NCBI RefSeq assembly: GCF_000284035.1
Contig: NC_016887.1
Coordinates: 3,906,001 to 3,970,000, forward strand
Origin: Nocardia cyriacigeorgica GUH-2
Lineage (GTDB): Bacteria > Actinomycetota > Actinomycetes > Mycobacteriales > Mycobacteriaceae
Length of the DNA: 64,000 nt
Direction: 5' to 3'
The notes under the pieces were generated by a model that did not search any database, was not told the DNA's origin, and worked only from the letters and a program-made list of their open reading frames with translations. The translations under genes were made by a program, and so were the position numbers. Positions 47,243-55,911 of this stretch are shown here, one piece after another. Positions within the stretch are counted from its first letter, which is position 1. Each line of letters begins with the position of its first letter.

Positions 47243-47752
47243 TCATTCCGCGGCGCACGGTGAACGCGAGGCGACCTCGAGAATCGGGATGTCGGTCACC
47301 CGCCGGTCGATCTCCATGCTGCTCTGGATGACGTACCCGTCGCCGTTGGTGTAGACGCGGTCGAGCGGATGGTCGTCGATGATGGTGAAGTCCTCGAGCA
47401 CGAAACCGCGTTCGGTCAAGGAATCCAGGTTGGCCCGAACCTGCTCGACCAGCTCCGGCGACGGGTCTTCCTTGACCATCTTTTTCTCCACCTGCCAGGG
47501 TGGCCCTTCGCTGCGCATGGAGTTCGGGTTGGTGCGGCATCCGATTTTTCCCACTTGGTCCAGGCGCGGCTCGACCGGGTTCGGCCAAACGAGATTCAGG
47601 TTGTCGTAGACGACGCGGGCCGCCTGCTCGACTGTGAGTCCCGTGGTGTTCTTGATGTCGTCGTTCGTCGGACCTTCATCAATCACGCTGCCGCATCCTA
47701 CGGCAAGCAGAAGCAGCGAAGCAGCGCCAAGCGCGCAGAGTGTCGTCCTCAT
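47243..47752 (-). CDS. Small lipoprotein paired with a type VII-like hydrolase
   Basis: The 169-residue protein has a signal ending LLAVGC (Cys20). Two other cysteines (KIGCRTN and the C-terminal SPCAAE) may form a disulfide. The mature domain has an alternating strand-helix pattern but no recognised family. Its ATG overlaps the hydrolase stop (ATGA), so it is the last gene of a three-gene unit. A surface-anchored protein made with a secreted hydrolase fits an immunity or chaperone role, which is inference only. Confidence 0.75.
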   Translation of the reverse strand: MRTTLCALGAASLLLLAVGCGSVIDEGPTNDDIKNTTGLTVEQAARVVYDNLNLVWPNPVEPRLDQVGKIGCRTNPNSMRSEGPPWQVEKKMVKEDPSPELVEQVRANLDSLTERGFVLEDFTIIDDHPLDRVYTNGDGYVIQSSMEIDRRVTDIPILEVASRSPCAAE

Positions 47753-49599
47753 TTCACGTCAATCGTTTGCCCGCGCTCGGGATTGTCGGTCACATGCGGG
47801 TTCGAGTACGGATCGACATCGAACATCTTTCCGGCTGTTGCCGCCTTTCCGGCGTCGAAGGCTTCTTTGCCGCCGTTGCCGTCATCGCCGAGACCCACAT
47901 CCACCCAGCTGGTTTCGATGCCGCGTTCGACGTACTCGGTGACCTCGGTGCCCTTGATGACACCGACGATGTTCTTGAACGCATCGGATTTCGGGTCGTC
48001 CCAGTACTTGCCGTGCCCGTCCGGGCCGAATACGACCTCGCCCGCCTTATGACCGTCGAACTCGGTGCCGTAGTAGCCGGTGTCGAGTCGGGTGACGCCG
48101 GGGATCTCGTCGGGATCACCGCCGAGCGGGTTGCCGGCGTGCGGGTTTCCGGGTGTCTGGATGCCGCCGGGGAGCCGGAGCCCTTCATCCGGGTAGGACT
48201 GGACAACGCCGATGATGTCGCCGGGCGCGGTCATCGAGTAGCGCTGGACGTTGGGGTTCGGGTTGTTCCAGTTGCCTTCGAACACGCCGGTACCTGCAGA
48301 CGAGGCGTGTATGACACGGTCGGCGCGCAAGCCGAGTTGTTCGGCGGAGCCGACGATCGACCCACCGTAGGAGTGCCCGACATAGGAGACCGGTGTGCCG
48401 GGCGAGTGCGCGGCGACCTCGCGATCGACCTCGCGGCCGAAGTCCACCAGCTTCGGTGCCATTTCGGCGGCGAACTTGGGGCTCGGCGCGCCATCGGTCG
48501 GGCTGGCCAGGCTTTGCGGGAAATCGCCCTCCATGTAGAGGAATATCGGGCCGCCGGTCTGGTCGGCGAGATTCCAGGCCGCGGTGTGATTCGGACTGGA
48601 GTCGTTGAGGTTGGTGCTGGTACCCGGCACATACACCCCGACACCCGGTGCGTCGGCTTTCATCTCGCCGACCATTTCGATCATCCGCCCATTGCCTTCG
48701 GTGCTGAACATGACGTACTTGCGATCGACCATGTCCCGGCGGGGCGTACCGTCAGCGCCGGTCGCCTGCGGCTCCGAGTTCAGAACGCCGGCGCCGTGGG
48801 GGTTGGGCATCGGCGCGAGCATCGCCTCGAGCTGGTTGATCCGGTCCTTGTCCTGATCCTGCTCGGGCTTCTGCTTTTCCGTGGTGAGGGCATTGCGGAT
48901 GTTGATCTCGTTCGCGTCGATCCGCATGGTGAACGGCACACCGTTCATGTTGCCCAGCTTCTCCGGTGCGGCGATCACCAACTGCCGCTGCGCTTCCGGG
49001 CTCAGACCGGCAATGACGGTCGCGCGCTGGTCGGGTGACATCGAGGCCAGCTGCGTGACGAGGGCATCCGGGTCCAGCTGCGTGCCGTCGGGCATTGTGA
49101 TGTCTTGCTGGCCGTCGCGCATCGCACCGAGGTCGGTGAGCGCATCGTTCAGTGTCGTGCCGTACTGGTTGTCGAGGCGCTCGAGCTCGTCGAGGCCGCT
49201 GGAGATGTTGATCTGGATGACCCCGGCATCGCCTTCCTTCTCCGGATCATCGTGTGTCACCTTGCCGTCGTCGTGGACGGTGAATCCGGCATCGACTGCG
49301 TGCTTCTTCTGATCGAGAACATAGGCGCGGGCATGTTTCATGCCTTGGTAGGCGTCCTCGGCGTCGTCGGCAATGCGGAGCAAGACATTGCGCACCTCGT
49401 ACCCGTGATCAACTTCTTCGTCGATACGACGGCCCGCGGCATCTTTGGTCTGGCCGTGCCATTCGCCGGCCGCGGACATGGCGCGGGAGGCGTCGTTCAC
49501 AGAGGTGAAGAGGATGTCGGCGTTCTTGCGGGCCGCCTCGGCGGCGTTGTGCAGTCCCTCGATGTTCCAGCCTTCGAGCTGGCTGATCGTCGGGCGCAT
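47749..49599 (-). CDS. DUF1023-type alpha/beta hydrolase with WXG-like N-terminal domain
   Basis: The 616-residue protein opens with a helical WXG100-like region (WHG at 47-49 between two long helices), as in type VII-exported polymorphic proteins. A middle helical segment follows, and a C-terminal alpha/beta hydrolase of the DUF1023 family has the nucleophile elbow GHSYGG (Ser410) and a probable catalytic His in the last 120 residues. No Sec signal is present. It is coupled by ATGA overlaps to a small EspC-like gene upstream and a lipoprotein gene downstream. The likely picture is an ESX-secreted esterase or toxin with its partner proteins. Confidence 0.78.
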   Translation of the reverse strand: MRPTISQLEGWNIEGLHNAAEAARKNADILFTSVNDASRAMSAAGEWHGQTKDAAGRRIDEEVDHGYEVRNVLLRIADDAEDAYQGMKHARAYVLDQKKHAVDAGFTVHDDGKVTHDDPEKEGDAGVIQINISSGLDELERLDNQYGTTLNDALTDLGAMRDGQQDITMPDGTQLDPDALVTQLASMSPDQRATVIAGLSPEAQRQLVIAAPEKLGNMNGVPFTMRIDANEINIRNALTTEKQKPEQDQDKDRINQLEAMLAPMPNPHGAGVLNSEPQATGADGTPRRDMVDRKYVMFSTEGNGRMIEMVGEMKADAPGVGVYVPGTSTNLNDSSPNHTAAWNLADQTGGPIFLYMEGDFPQSLASPTDGAPSPKFAAEMAPKLVDFGREVDREVAAHSPGTPVSYVGHSYGGSIVGSAEQLGLRADRVIHASSAGTGVFEGNWNNPNPNVQRYSMTAPGDIIGVVQSYPDEGLRLPGGIQTPGNPHAGNPLGGDPDEIPGVTRLDTGYYGTEFDGHKAGEVVFGPDGHGKYWDDPKSDAFKNIVGVIKGTEVTEYVERGIETSWVDVGLGDDGNGGKEAFDAGKAATAGKMFDVDPYSNPHVTDNPERGQTIDVK

Positions 49600-49886
49600 C
49601 AGCGGGGGCTCAGCTTTCCGATCTCGGCGCCGATCTCAGCGTCCTTGGCCTCGACATCGACCGCGAACTTGTCCAGCAGGTCCGCCAGCGTGGTGTATCG
49701 AGTGGCGATCGACGTCATGGCCTGCTTCGCCGGGTCTGCGGCGCCGCGGACCGCAGCGAGTACCGAACTGCCCTCTCCGGTCGCCTCGGCCATCGCCGAC
49801 CATGCCAGCTTGCCGACCTCGTCGGCCTCTTGCCGCCACGATGTCGCCATGGCCTTGATCTGATCGGGTTCAACTCCCAGCGTCAT
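49599..49886 (-). CDS. Small type VII substrate-like protein (EspC/WXG100-like)
   Basis: The 95-residue, leaderless, helical protein begins MTLGVEPDQIKAMATSW and forms a predicted helical hairpin. The central W29 is followed by Ser-Ala rather than x-Gly, so it is not a canonical WXG100 member; it resembles EspC-type ESX targets. ATG 49886 follows a GGGGGG run; the longer frame to 49946 is not supported. It is the first gene of the hydrolase-lipoprotein unit and could be its secretion partner. Confidence 0.65.
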   Translation of the reverse strand: MTLGVEPDQIKAMATSWRQEADEVGKLAWSAMAEATGEGSSVLAAVRGAADPAKQAMTSIATRYTTLADLLDKFAVDVEAKDAEIGAEIGKLSPR

Positions 49887-50087
49887 GAATCCCCCCGCGG
49901 TCGGGCCCTGAGTTTCCAGGGATCGGAACGTGCGCCGGACCAACATAGCCGAAACGTATGCGTCCCTCCACCGCTGGTAGAAGCGGCAAACGGGTCGTCG
50001 AATCGTGGAACCGGATGCGCGCGAGTTGCGTCTAATCAGATGCGGGTCGTACGCGAAGTTCTGCCTCCGCAGCTTCGTCCGTCGTCT

Positions 50088-50659
50088 GGATGATCACCGC
50101 CTACACGGGGGCACGACCGCCCGACCCTGCGCTGGGTCACTGAGAATCATCCCCGCACACGCGGAAAGCACGCGGTGGCGGCGCATCCGGGGGACGTTGC
50201 AGGTGGGCTCATCCCCCGCGCGTGCAGGGATCACCCGGCCAGTGTCGCCGCGCTGCGCGGCAGCCTGGCCCATCCCAGCGCGTCCGGGAGCACCCGAACT
50301 CGGCCTCGACTCGGACCGCCACCATGGGCTCATCCCCGCACCTGCGGGGAGCGCGGTGAGTACCTGGTGTTGTTCGAGCATGCTCAGGGCTCATCCCCGG
50401 GCGTGCGGGGAGCGCACAGCGGCGTCGATCTTGTTGGGTGAGTCGGGGGGCTCATCCCCGCGCGTGCGGGGAGCGCAACTCCTGGACTGCCGTGTCGAGG
50501 TTCATGCTGGGCTCATCCCCGCGCGTGCGGGGAGCGCCGCCCCGGCCGGGTTGGTCGGGGCGCCTTGCTGGGCTCATCCCCGCGCGTGCGGGGAGCGCAT
50601 TCTGTCCGACACCAACGTCTACAACCGGGCGGGCTCATCCCCGCGCGTGCGGGGAGCGC
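50088..50659 (-). CRISPR. CRISPR array 2, ten type I-E-like repeats, nine spacers
   Basis: Repeats start at 50088, 50144, 50206, 50267, 50327, 50388, 50449, 50510, 50571 and 50632. The right-hand six are 28 bases with 33-base spacers. On the minus strand they read GCGCTCCCCGCACGCG then GGGGATGAGCC, differing from array 3 at the second base (GCGC instead of GTGC). The left four have substitutions and 1-base indels, the expected decay away from the leader. No cas gene adjoins the array. Confidence 0.95.
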
Positions 50660-50725
50660 ACTTCCTGACCAGGCACTCTACCCACCCTCAACGGGAATTT
50701 CGTTCACTTTTCCACCTCCGCAGTC
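50660..50725 (-). promoter_or_regulatory. Leader of CRISPR array 2
   Basis: This stretch starts ACTTCCTGACCAGGCACT, identical for 23 bases with the array 1 leader, and continues with GGGAATTTCGTTCACTTT, shared with array 3. It is less GC-rich than its surroundings. It sits on the right side, so transcription runs leftward. Confidence 0.75.
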
Positions 50726-51074
50726 CACCAGCGAATCCAGCCCAGACAACCATCGACCGACACCCTGCCGTCTCAGCCCACCGACGTTTCAACCTCCAGC
50801 ACAACTTTGCCCACATTGACGACGATCCGACATGCATCCGTCACCGAGTCCGGCTACATGTCTAGCGTGAGGGTATTCGCCGCGCACGGAACAGCACAGA
50901 TCCGTTCCCCGGATAGCGGCTGATACGGCATAGCCGATCAGCGCCGATGCGCAGCCTGGAAGTCGCGGACCCACACGCATGGATCGATCCGGACCGTTGG
51001 ATGAACCCCGACAGCAGCCACACCGGGCAGTGACCGCCGGGCACACCCCTGCGCGGCGAACAAAACTTCTCGCT
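50726..51074. other. Gene-free stretch between array 2 and the ATPase gene
   Basis: About 350 bases hold no convincing coding region; the frames that are open run through the array and are shadows. I see no hairpin strong enough to call as a terminator. Confidence 0.35.
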
Positions 51075-51094
51075 TTAAGAGGTATAGTTCTTAA
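51075..51094. promoter_or_regulatory. Inverted repeat in an A/T-rich promoter before the ATPase-nuclease gene
   Basis: TTAAGA and TCTTAA flank GGTATAGT as perfect 6-base arms, ending 27 bases before the GTG start. The surrounding 60 bases are far more A/T-rich than the window. It may be an operator or a promoter element with the -10 nearby. Confidence 0.5.
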
Positions 51095-51121
51095 AACTGT
51101 AACTCTATTAATGGAGTCGTA

Positions 51122-52585
51122 GTGGACAAACCCGTGGACATGTTCGACCGCGATCACGAGTGGTCCGCGCTCTCCCGTTTCGTGTCCGACGATCGGGCCG
51201 GCGCAACACTCGGGGTCGTCTCTGGCCGGCGCAGGCAAGGCAAGACGTTTCTGCTCGAAGCGATGTGCCAGGCGGCGGGCGGGTTCTACTTCGGCGCTAC
51301 CGAGGCAGCCGATGCCGAGTCGCTGCGACGGATCAGCAGCGCATTGACCGAACATCTGCGGCCGGCGAGCCCGTTCCACTTCGCCCACTGGGCTGAGGTG
51401 ATCGATGCGCTGCTCGGATTGGGGGACAAAGGTCCGGTTCCGGTGGTGATCGACGAATTCCCCTACCTGGCGAAAGCCAATCCGGAGCTTCCGTCGATCA
51501 TCCAGGAAGCGTTCCGGCCCCTGCGCGGGCAGCGCGCTACCTCGCGGACCCGACTGCTGCTGTGCGGCTCCGCGCTGTCGTTCATGGGCAAGCTGCTCTC
51601 CGGCAGCGCCCCGTTGCGCGGCCGAGCAGGCCTCGAGTTGCTCGTGCGGCCGCTCGACTATCGGCTGGCCGCCCAGTTCTGGGACATCACCGATCCACTC
51701 TTAGCGGTTCGCGTCAATGCGATTGTCGGCGGAACTCCCGCTTACCGAAGGGAATTCGCTCGCGGCGATGTGCCTGCTGACGCAGCAGACTTCGATTCGT
51801 GGGTCGAGCGAACCGTGTTGAATCCCGAAACGCCACTGTTCCGGGAGCCCCGCTATCTCTTGGCCGAAGAGCCCGATCTACGGGACGCGGGCCTGTACCT
51901 ATCGGTGCTCGGTGCAGTTGCGAACGGGAACGCGACCCGTGGCGGGATCGCCGGCTACCTCGAACGCAGGGCCGCCGACCTAACCCATCCGATCAATGTG
52001 CTCGAAGACGTCGGTCTCTTGCGTAGGGACGCCGACGTCTTCCGGCAGAACCGGTCGGCGTACCGCATCACCGAACCGCTGGTCGCCTTCTATCACGCCA
52101 TCATGCGCCCGGTCTGGGATCAGCTGGAACGTCCCGGGAGTGCACACCGCGTGTGGCGGGCCAGCCGACACCGCTTCACCAGCAACGTGCTGGGACCGCA
52201 CTTCGAACAGATCTGCCGCGAGTGGTCCTTGCATCACGCCGATCCGGAACTGTTCGGTGAACTGCCAGCACGAGTCGGGCATGGCCTCGTCCACGACCCC
52301 GCAACCCGTACGAACCACGAAATCGACGTTGCCGTTATCGGTCTCAGCGACGGCGGGAAACCCCCGCTGCTGGCGATCGGCGAAGCAAAATGGAACGACA
52401 CCATGGGCCAGGCCCACATCGACCGCCTCCGGCATATCCGCACCCTCATCGAAAAGACCGGCCGCTACGACACCCGCCGCACTCGGCTGATCCTGTTCAG
52501 CGGCGCCGGTTTCAACGGCAAGGCGACGGATGCAGCGGCGGACTCCGATATCTCACTGATCGGGCTGCCGGAGCTCTACGGATAG
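51122..52585 (+). CDS. AAA ATPase with C-terminal PD-(D/E)XK nuclease-like domain (DUF234 type)
   Basis: The 487-residue protein is of the archaeal-type ATPase/DUF234 family. Walker A is GRRRQGKT (35-42), Walker B is VVIDEFPYLA (D111, E112), a winged-helix region lies near residues 255-315, and the C-terminal part has E400-D402 followed by E421-A-K423 (GEAKW), the pattern of a PD-(D/E)XK nuclease site. The GTG start follows GGAG by 5 bases. It is the only gene between CRISPR arrays 2 and 3. A defence or toxin-like role is plausible, but family members also occur away from CRISPR loci. Confidence 0.82.
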   Translation: MDKPVDMFDRDHEWSALSRFVSDDRAGATLGVVSGRRRQGKTFLLEAMCQAAGGFYFGATEAADAESLRRISSALTEHLRPASPFHFAHWAEVIDALLGLGDKGPVPVVIDEFPYLAKANPELPSIIQEAFRPLRGQRATSRTRLLLCGSALSFMGKLLSGSAPLRGRAGLELLVRPLDYRLAAQFWDITDPLLAVRVNAIVGGTPAYRREFARGDVPADAADFDSWVERTVLNPETPLFREPRYLLAEEPDLRDAGLYLSVLGAVANGNATRGGIAGYLERRAADLTHPINVLEDVGLLRRDADVFRQNRSAYRITEPLVAFYHAIMRPVWDQLERPGSAHRVWRASRHRFTSNVLGPHFEQICREWSLHHADPELFGELPARVGHGLVHDPATRTNHEIDVAVIGLSDGGKPPLLAIGEAKWNDTMGQAHIDRLRHIRTLIEKTGRYDTRRTRLILFSGAGFNGKATDAAADSDISLIGLPELYG

Positions 52586-52624
52586 GACGGTTGCTACGGC
52601 ACAGGGGCGCTCACGCACTGAAGC

Positions 52625-52773
52625 CGATCATGCCCGCGGACACCGGAAACACGCGGTCTTCTCCGGCACGCTCCAGTTCGGATCCTCCCGGCGCGAGCGA
52701 GGAGCACCCCTCGCCCTCAATGGGAGGACTCATCCCGCGCGCACCGACGGCGTCCGGGCAGCCCACCACCGCG
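52625..52773 (-). repeat. Decayed CRISPR repeats at the leader-distal end of array 3
   Basis: Repeat-like copies are visible at 52625-52652 (GATCATGCCCGCGG core), 52681-52707 (ending GAGGAGCAC) and from about 52727 (ACTCATCCCGCGCG). Spacing is irregular (28 and about 19 bases between them), which suggests deletions. They extend array 3 leftward to within 40 bases of the ATPase stop. Confidence 0.6.
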
Positions 52774-53470
52774 GGCTCATCCCCCGCGCCTGCGGGAAGC
52801 ACGCGAGCAATGTCATATACAGGCGGTCTGGCTTGGGCTCATCCCCGCACGTGTGGGAGCACGCTGGTCCATGCCTCACAGCATCGCACACATTGGGCTC
52901 ATCCCCACGCGTGCGGGGAGCATTCGACGTCGTCGATCATCGTGTCCGGCAGCAGGGGCTCATCCCCGCGCGTGCGGGGAGCACGTCGGCCTCCCGCTCG
53001 CTGCGGCTGGCCGCGAGGGCTCATCCCCGCGCGTGCGGGGAGCACATGGCGGTGATGACAGCGTGGCGGGCGTCGAGGGGCTCATCCCCGCGCGTGCGGG
53101 GAGCACTCGGGAGGCCCGCAGCCATACCCCGGTCAGTTGGGCTCATCCCCGCGCGTGCGGGGAGCACTGACACGGCCATCGAGTCGAGGACCGATGCCAG
53201 GGCTCATCCCCGCGCGTGCGGGGAGCACCGACACCGCTGTCGGTGACGACCTTGCGGGTCGGGCTCATCCCCGCGCGTGCGGGGAGCACCGGATTCGCGA
53301 AACACAAGCCCGGATCGACTCGGGCTCATCCCCGCGCGTGCGGGGAGCACGGTGTGTCGCTGCTGTCGACGATGAGGTCCACGGGCTCATCCCCGCGCGT
53401 GCGGGGAGCACGACGGCACCAAGTTCTACTGCACCGGCTCGCTGCTCATCCCCGCGCGTGCGGGGAGCAC
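52774..53470 (-). CRISPR. CRISPR array 3, twelve type I-E-like repeats, eleven spacers
   Basis: Repeats start at 52774, 52836, 52896, 52957, 53018, 53079, 53140, 53201, 53262, 53323, 53384 and 53443. The perfect form is 28 bases, reading GTGCTCCCCGCACGCG then GGGGATGAGCC on the minus strand. Spacers are 33 bases except the leader-proximal one, which is 31 because the last repeat has T for its first base. The first three repeats carry indels or substitutions. It is the largest and best-kept array here and the most likely to be active, using Cas proteins encoded elsewhere. Confidence 0.97.
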
Positions 53471-53545
53471 ACTTCCTGAACAGGAACTTTACCCACCAGC
53501 AGGCGGAATTTCGTTCACTTTCGTCGCCTCCGCGGCCCAGTGCGA
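53471..53545 (-). promoter_or_regulatory. Leader of CRISPR array 3
   Basis: It begins ACTTCCTGAACAGGAACT and contains GGAATTTCGTTCACTTT, matching the array 2 leader over about 45 bases with a few changes. It ends just before the apt stop, so apt transcription may read into the array. Confidence 0.75.
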
Positions 53546-53552
53546 AGTGTGT

Positions 53553-54125
53553 TCAGACCGTGACGATCGCCGTCAGCGGATAGCTCCCCTGACGCTTCCG
53601 CCCGCCGAGCGATTCCAGCTCCAGCACCACCGCGGCCGCCACGATTTCGGCGCCGGCCTGGGTGAAGAGGTCGGCGGCGGCGGCGAGGGTGCCGCCGGTG
53701 GCGAGGACGTCGTCGAGGAGCAGGACTCGGCGGCCGGTCAGGGCTACGCCGTCGGCGGGGATTTCGAGGGCGGCTTTGCCGTATTCGAGGTCGTATTCGC
53801 GGGTGACGACCGGCGGCGGCAACTTGCCTGCTTTGCGGACGGCGATGACGCCGGTGCCGAGGGTGGCGGCGACGCCCGCGCCGAGGAGGAAGCCGCGGGC
53901 GTCGACGGCGGCTACCAGGTCGGCGTCGGGGGCGCTGGCGGCGAGGCAGTCGATGACGGTGCGGAAGCCTTCGGGGTCGGCGAAGACGGGGGTGAGGTCG
54001 GCGAAGCGGACGCCGGGCTCCGGGAAGTCATCGCACCAGCGGGTCATCCGCTCGACCAACTGCGCGGCCTTGCTGGTCCGCTCGGCGACTGCGTCGTCGG
54101 ATTCGATCGCCGCGTGCTTGCTCAT
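53553..54125 (-). CDS. apt: Adenine phosphoribosyltransferase
   Basis: Apt converts adenine and PRPP to AMP in purine salvage. The 190-residue protein has the PRPP-binding motif VLLLDDVLATGGT near residue 120 and the N-terminal PGVRFADLTPVF. ATG 54125 is chosen because GAGAGG lies 5 bases upstream; GTG 54131 is too close to it. It is the last gene of the secD-secF-lipoprotein-apt run, with relA now about 7 kb further downstream beyond the CRISPR region. Confidence 0.94.
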   Translation of the reverse strand: MSKHAAIESDDAVAERTSKAAQLVERMTRWCDDFPEPGVRFADLTPVFADPEGFRTVIDCLAASAPDADLVAAVDARGFLLGAGVAATLGTGVIAVRKAGKLPPPVVTREYDLEYGKAALEIPADGVALTGRRVLLLDDVLATGGTLAAAADLFTQAGAEIVAAAVVLELESLGGRKRQGSYPLTAIVTV

Positions 54126-54163
54126 CGACACCTCTCCATAGTCACATCACCCACAACACCATG

Positions 54164-55894
54164 TCACCGCTTCAGTACCCACCGGTCCATGTTCCAACCG
54201 GTACCCGCCTGGGTGGGGGCCGCGATGCCGTTCTGCAAACCGTTGCCGAAGGCGACGGTGCGCGGCGTGGCGAACAACGGGATGCTCGGCAGCTGCGCCC
54301 ACAGCAGGCTCTCGGCCTCGGTGAGCAGATTCAGCCGTGTGGTCGAGTTGTCGTCGGCCGCAAGCTGATCGGTGATCGCATCGTAACGGCCGTTGCCGAA
54401 TCGCCCGAAATTCAGCCCGCTACCGGTCCGCAACGCGCTGGTCGCGGCCACGCCGTCGAGCGAGCCCGCGGGGCCGGGCACGCTCGCGGTGCTGCCGAGC
54501 ACGGCGTCGACCGCGCCGGCGGCCAGCTGTGCCGGGCGGAAATCGGGGGCGCCGGCGTCGACGACGGTGATACCTGCGGGTTTGCAGGATTCAGCGATCT
54601 TGGCGACCGTGCGGGCGCGGCGGTCGTCAGGGGTCTGATAGCCGATGCGGACGGTCAGTGCCGGGCTACCGGCGGCCGCCAGCGCCGCCTTCGAACCCTC
54701 CACGTCGACGGTGCGATACGGGTCGGCAGCGCCGGTGACCGCCGAGTAGAAGAGCGAATCCTGTTGGACGATACGGGAATTCAGTGGCGCGGAGCCGAGA
54801 CCGGATTCCGGGGGCTCCGGGACCTTGCCGAGTTCGTCGAACAGCGCCTGGCGCGGTACGCAGGAGGCGAAGGCGCGCCGAGCCTCGACCGAGCCGAGCG
54901 CACCGCCGGTGGACAGCACCAGTTGCTCGACGCCACGACCGGGCACCTGCTGGACCGAGAAACCACCGAGGTCCAGCCCGGGCACCGAGCCGGTCCCGAT
55001 ATCGATCACGCTCACCGCGCCCTCGGCCACCTTGGCCGCCAGATCCGTCGACTTGGGCCAGACCACCACGCGCCCGGTCTCCGGCTTGTTGCCCCACCAG
55101 CGTCCGTTGGCCACCAGGACCAGACCCTCGTCCTCGGTGAACGATTCGATCCGGTACGGCCCCGACGACGGGAACCGACTCGGATCCAGCTCACCGGGCG
55201 TCAGCGTCCAGCCGCTGTTCCAGAAGTCGGCCAGCCGCTGGATGGCGCTCGGATCCCCGGACTGCATCGCCGAGACCACATTCGGCACGTTCGCCGCCTG
55301 CGCCGCGATATGCGCGGGCATCAGCTCACCGGCGGTGAACAGATTGCGCCACGGCAGGTACCGGCGGTCGGGCCGGAAAACGACGGTCGCGTCCTTGGAG
55401 CCGGGAAGGCATTCGATCCGCTCGATGTCCTCGTACCCGGCGGTGCTCGCGGCGTCGAACAGCGGGACCGGGCCGACGTCGCCGGGCCGGGTGAACCGGC
55501 CGCTGCGGGCCGCCCAGGCCAGCACCAGATCATCGCAGGAGGTCGGCACGCCGTCGGAGTACACGCCGTCGGGGTTGAGCCGGTACTGGATGGTCTGCGA
55601 CTCCCCCGGCACCTCCTTGGCGGTGCCGACGTCGGTGTCGGCGACCTGCTGGCCGTCGGGACCGGTGTAGAAGAAGCCGGTCAGCACCCGCCCGAACACC
55701 GCGGTGGCGCCGGTGCTCGCGCCGAGCGTGCTGCCGCCGTTGTAGCTGGCGACGGCCGCGTCGACGGCGAATCCGATGGACGGGACCTGGCTCTCACTCG
55801 AACATCCGGCCACCAGCCCGGCCGCCACCGCCGCAGCGGCCGCGGCCGCGAGCAGACGATGTGGCCGGCGCCGGAATCCTCGCGGCTCTCGCAT
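54164..55894 (-). CDS. ABC-transporter-type solute-binding lipoprotein (family 5, Rv2585c-like)
   Basis: The 576-residue lipoprotein has a signal ending LVAGC near residue 31 and a family 5 (peptide/oligopeptide) binding fold. Motifs such as YRLNPDGVYSDGVP and SSGPYRIESF are typical of DppA/OppA-like proteins. No permease or ATPase gene is nearby. The conserved position between secF and apt in mycobacteria (Rv2585c) suggests a role linked to export rather than a normal importer, but this is inference. ATG 55894 follows AGGGGG with 7 bases spacing and is 17 bases after the secF stop. Confidence 0.85.
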   Translation of the reverse strand: MREPRGFRRRPHRLLAAAAAAAVAAGLVAGCSSESQVPSIGFAVDAAVASYNGGSTLGASTGATAVFGRVLTGFFYTGPDGQQVADTDVGTAKEVPGESQTIQYRLNPDGVYSDGVPTSCDDLVLAWAARSGRFTRPGDVGPVPLFDAASTAGYEDIERIECLPGSKDATVVFRPDRRYLPWRNLFTAGELMPAHIAAQAANVPNVVSAMQSGDPSAIQRLADFWNSGWTLTPGELDPSRFPSSGPYRIESFTEDEGLVLVANGRWWGNKPETGRVVVWPKSTDLAAKVAEGAVSVIDIGTGSVPGLDLGGFSVQQVPGRGVEQLVLSTGGALGSVEARRAFASCVPRQALFDELGKVPEPPESGLGSAPLNSRIVQQDSLFYSAVTGAADPYRTVDVEGSKAALAAAGSPALTVRIGYQTPDDRRARTVAKIAESCKPAGITVVDAGAPDFRPAQLAAGAVDAVLGSTASVPGPAGSLDGVAATSALRTGSGLNFGRFGNGRYDAITDQLAADDNSTTRLNLLTEAESLLWAQLPSIPLFATPRTVAFGNGLQNGIAAPTQAGTGWNMDRWVLKR

Positions 55895-55911
55895 GACCCG
55901 ACCCCCTGTCG

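Noticed and set aside
50005..50865. Open frame across CRISPR array 2 (SSPRVRGA-type repeats)
   Set aside because: The repeated peptide is only the translation of CRISPR repeats. The same applies to frames at 52390-53055, 52833-53246 and 53137-53583.
51122..52585. Cas3 or another Cas protein
   Set aside because: The protein has AAA/DUF234 features and no HD or DExH helicase motifs; proximity to arrays alone is not evidence.
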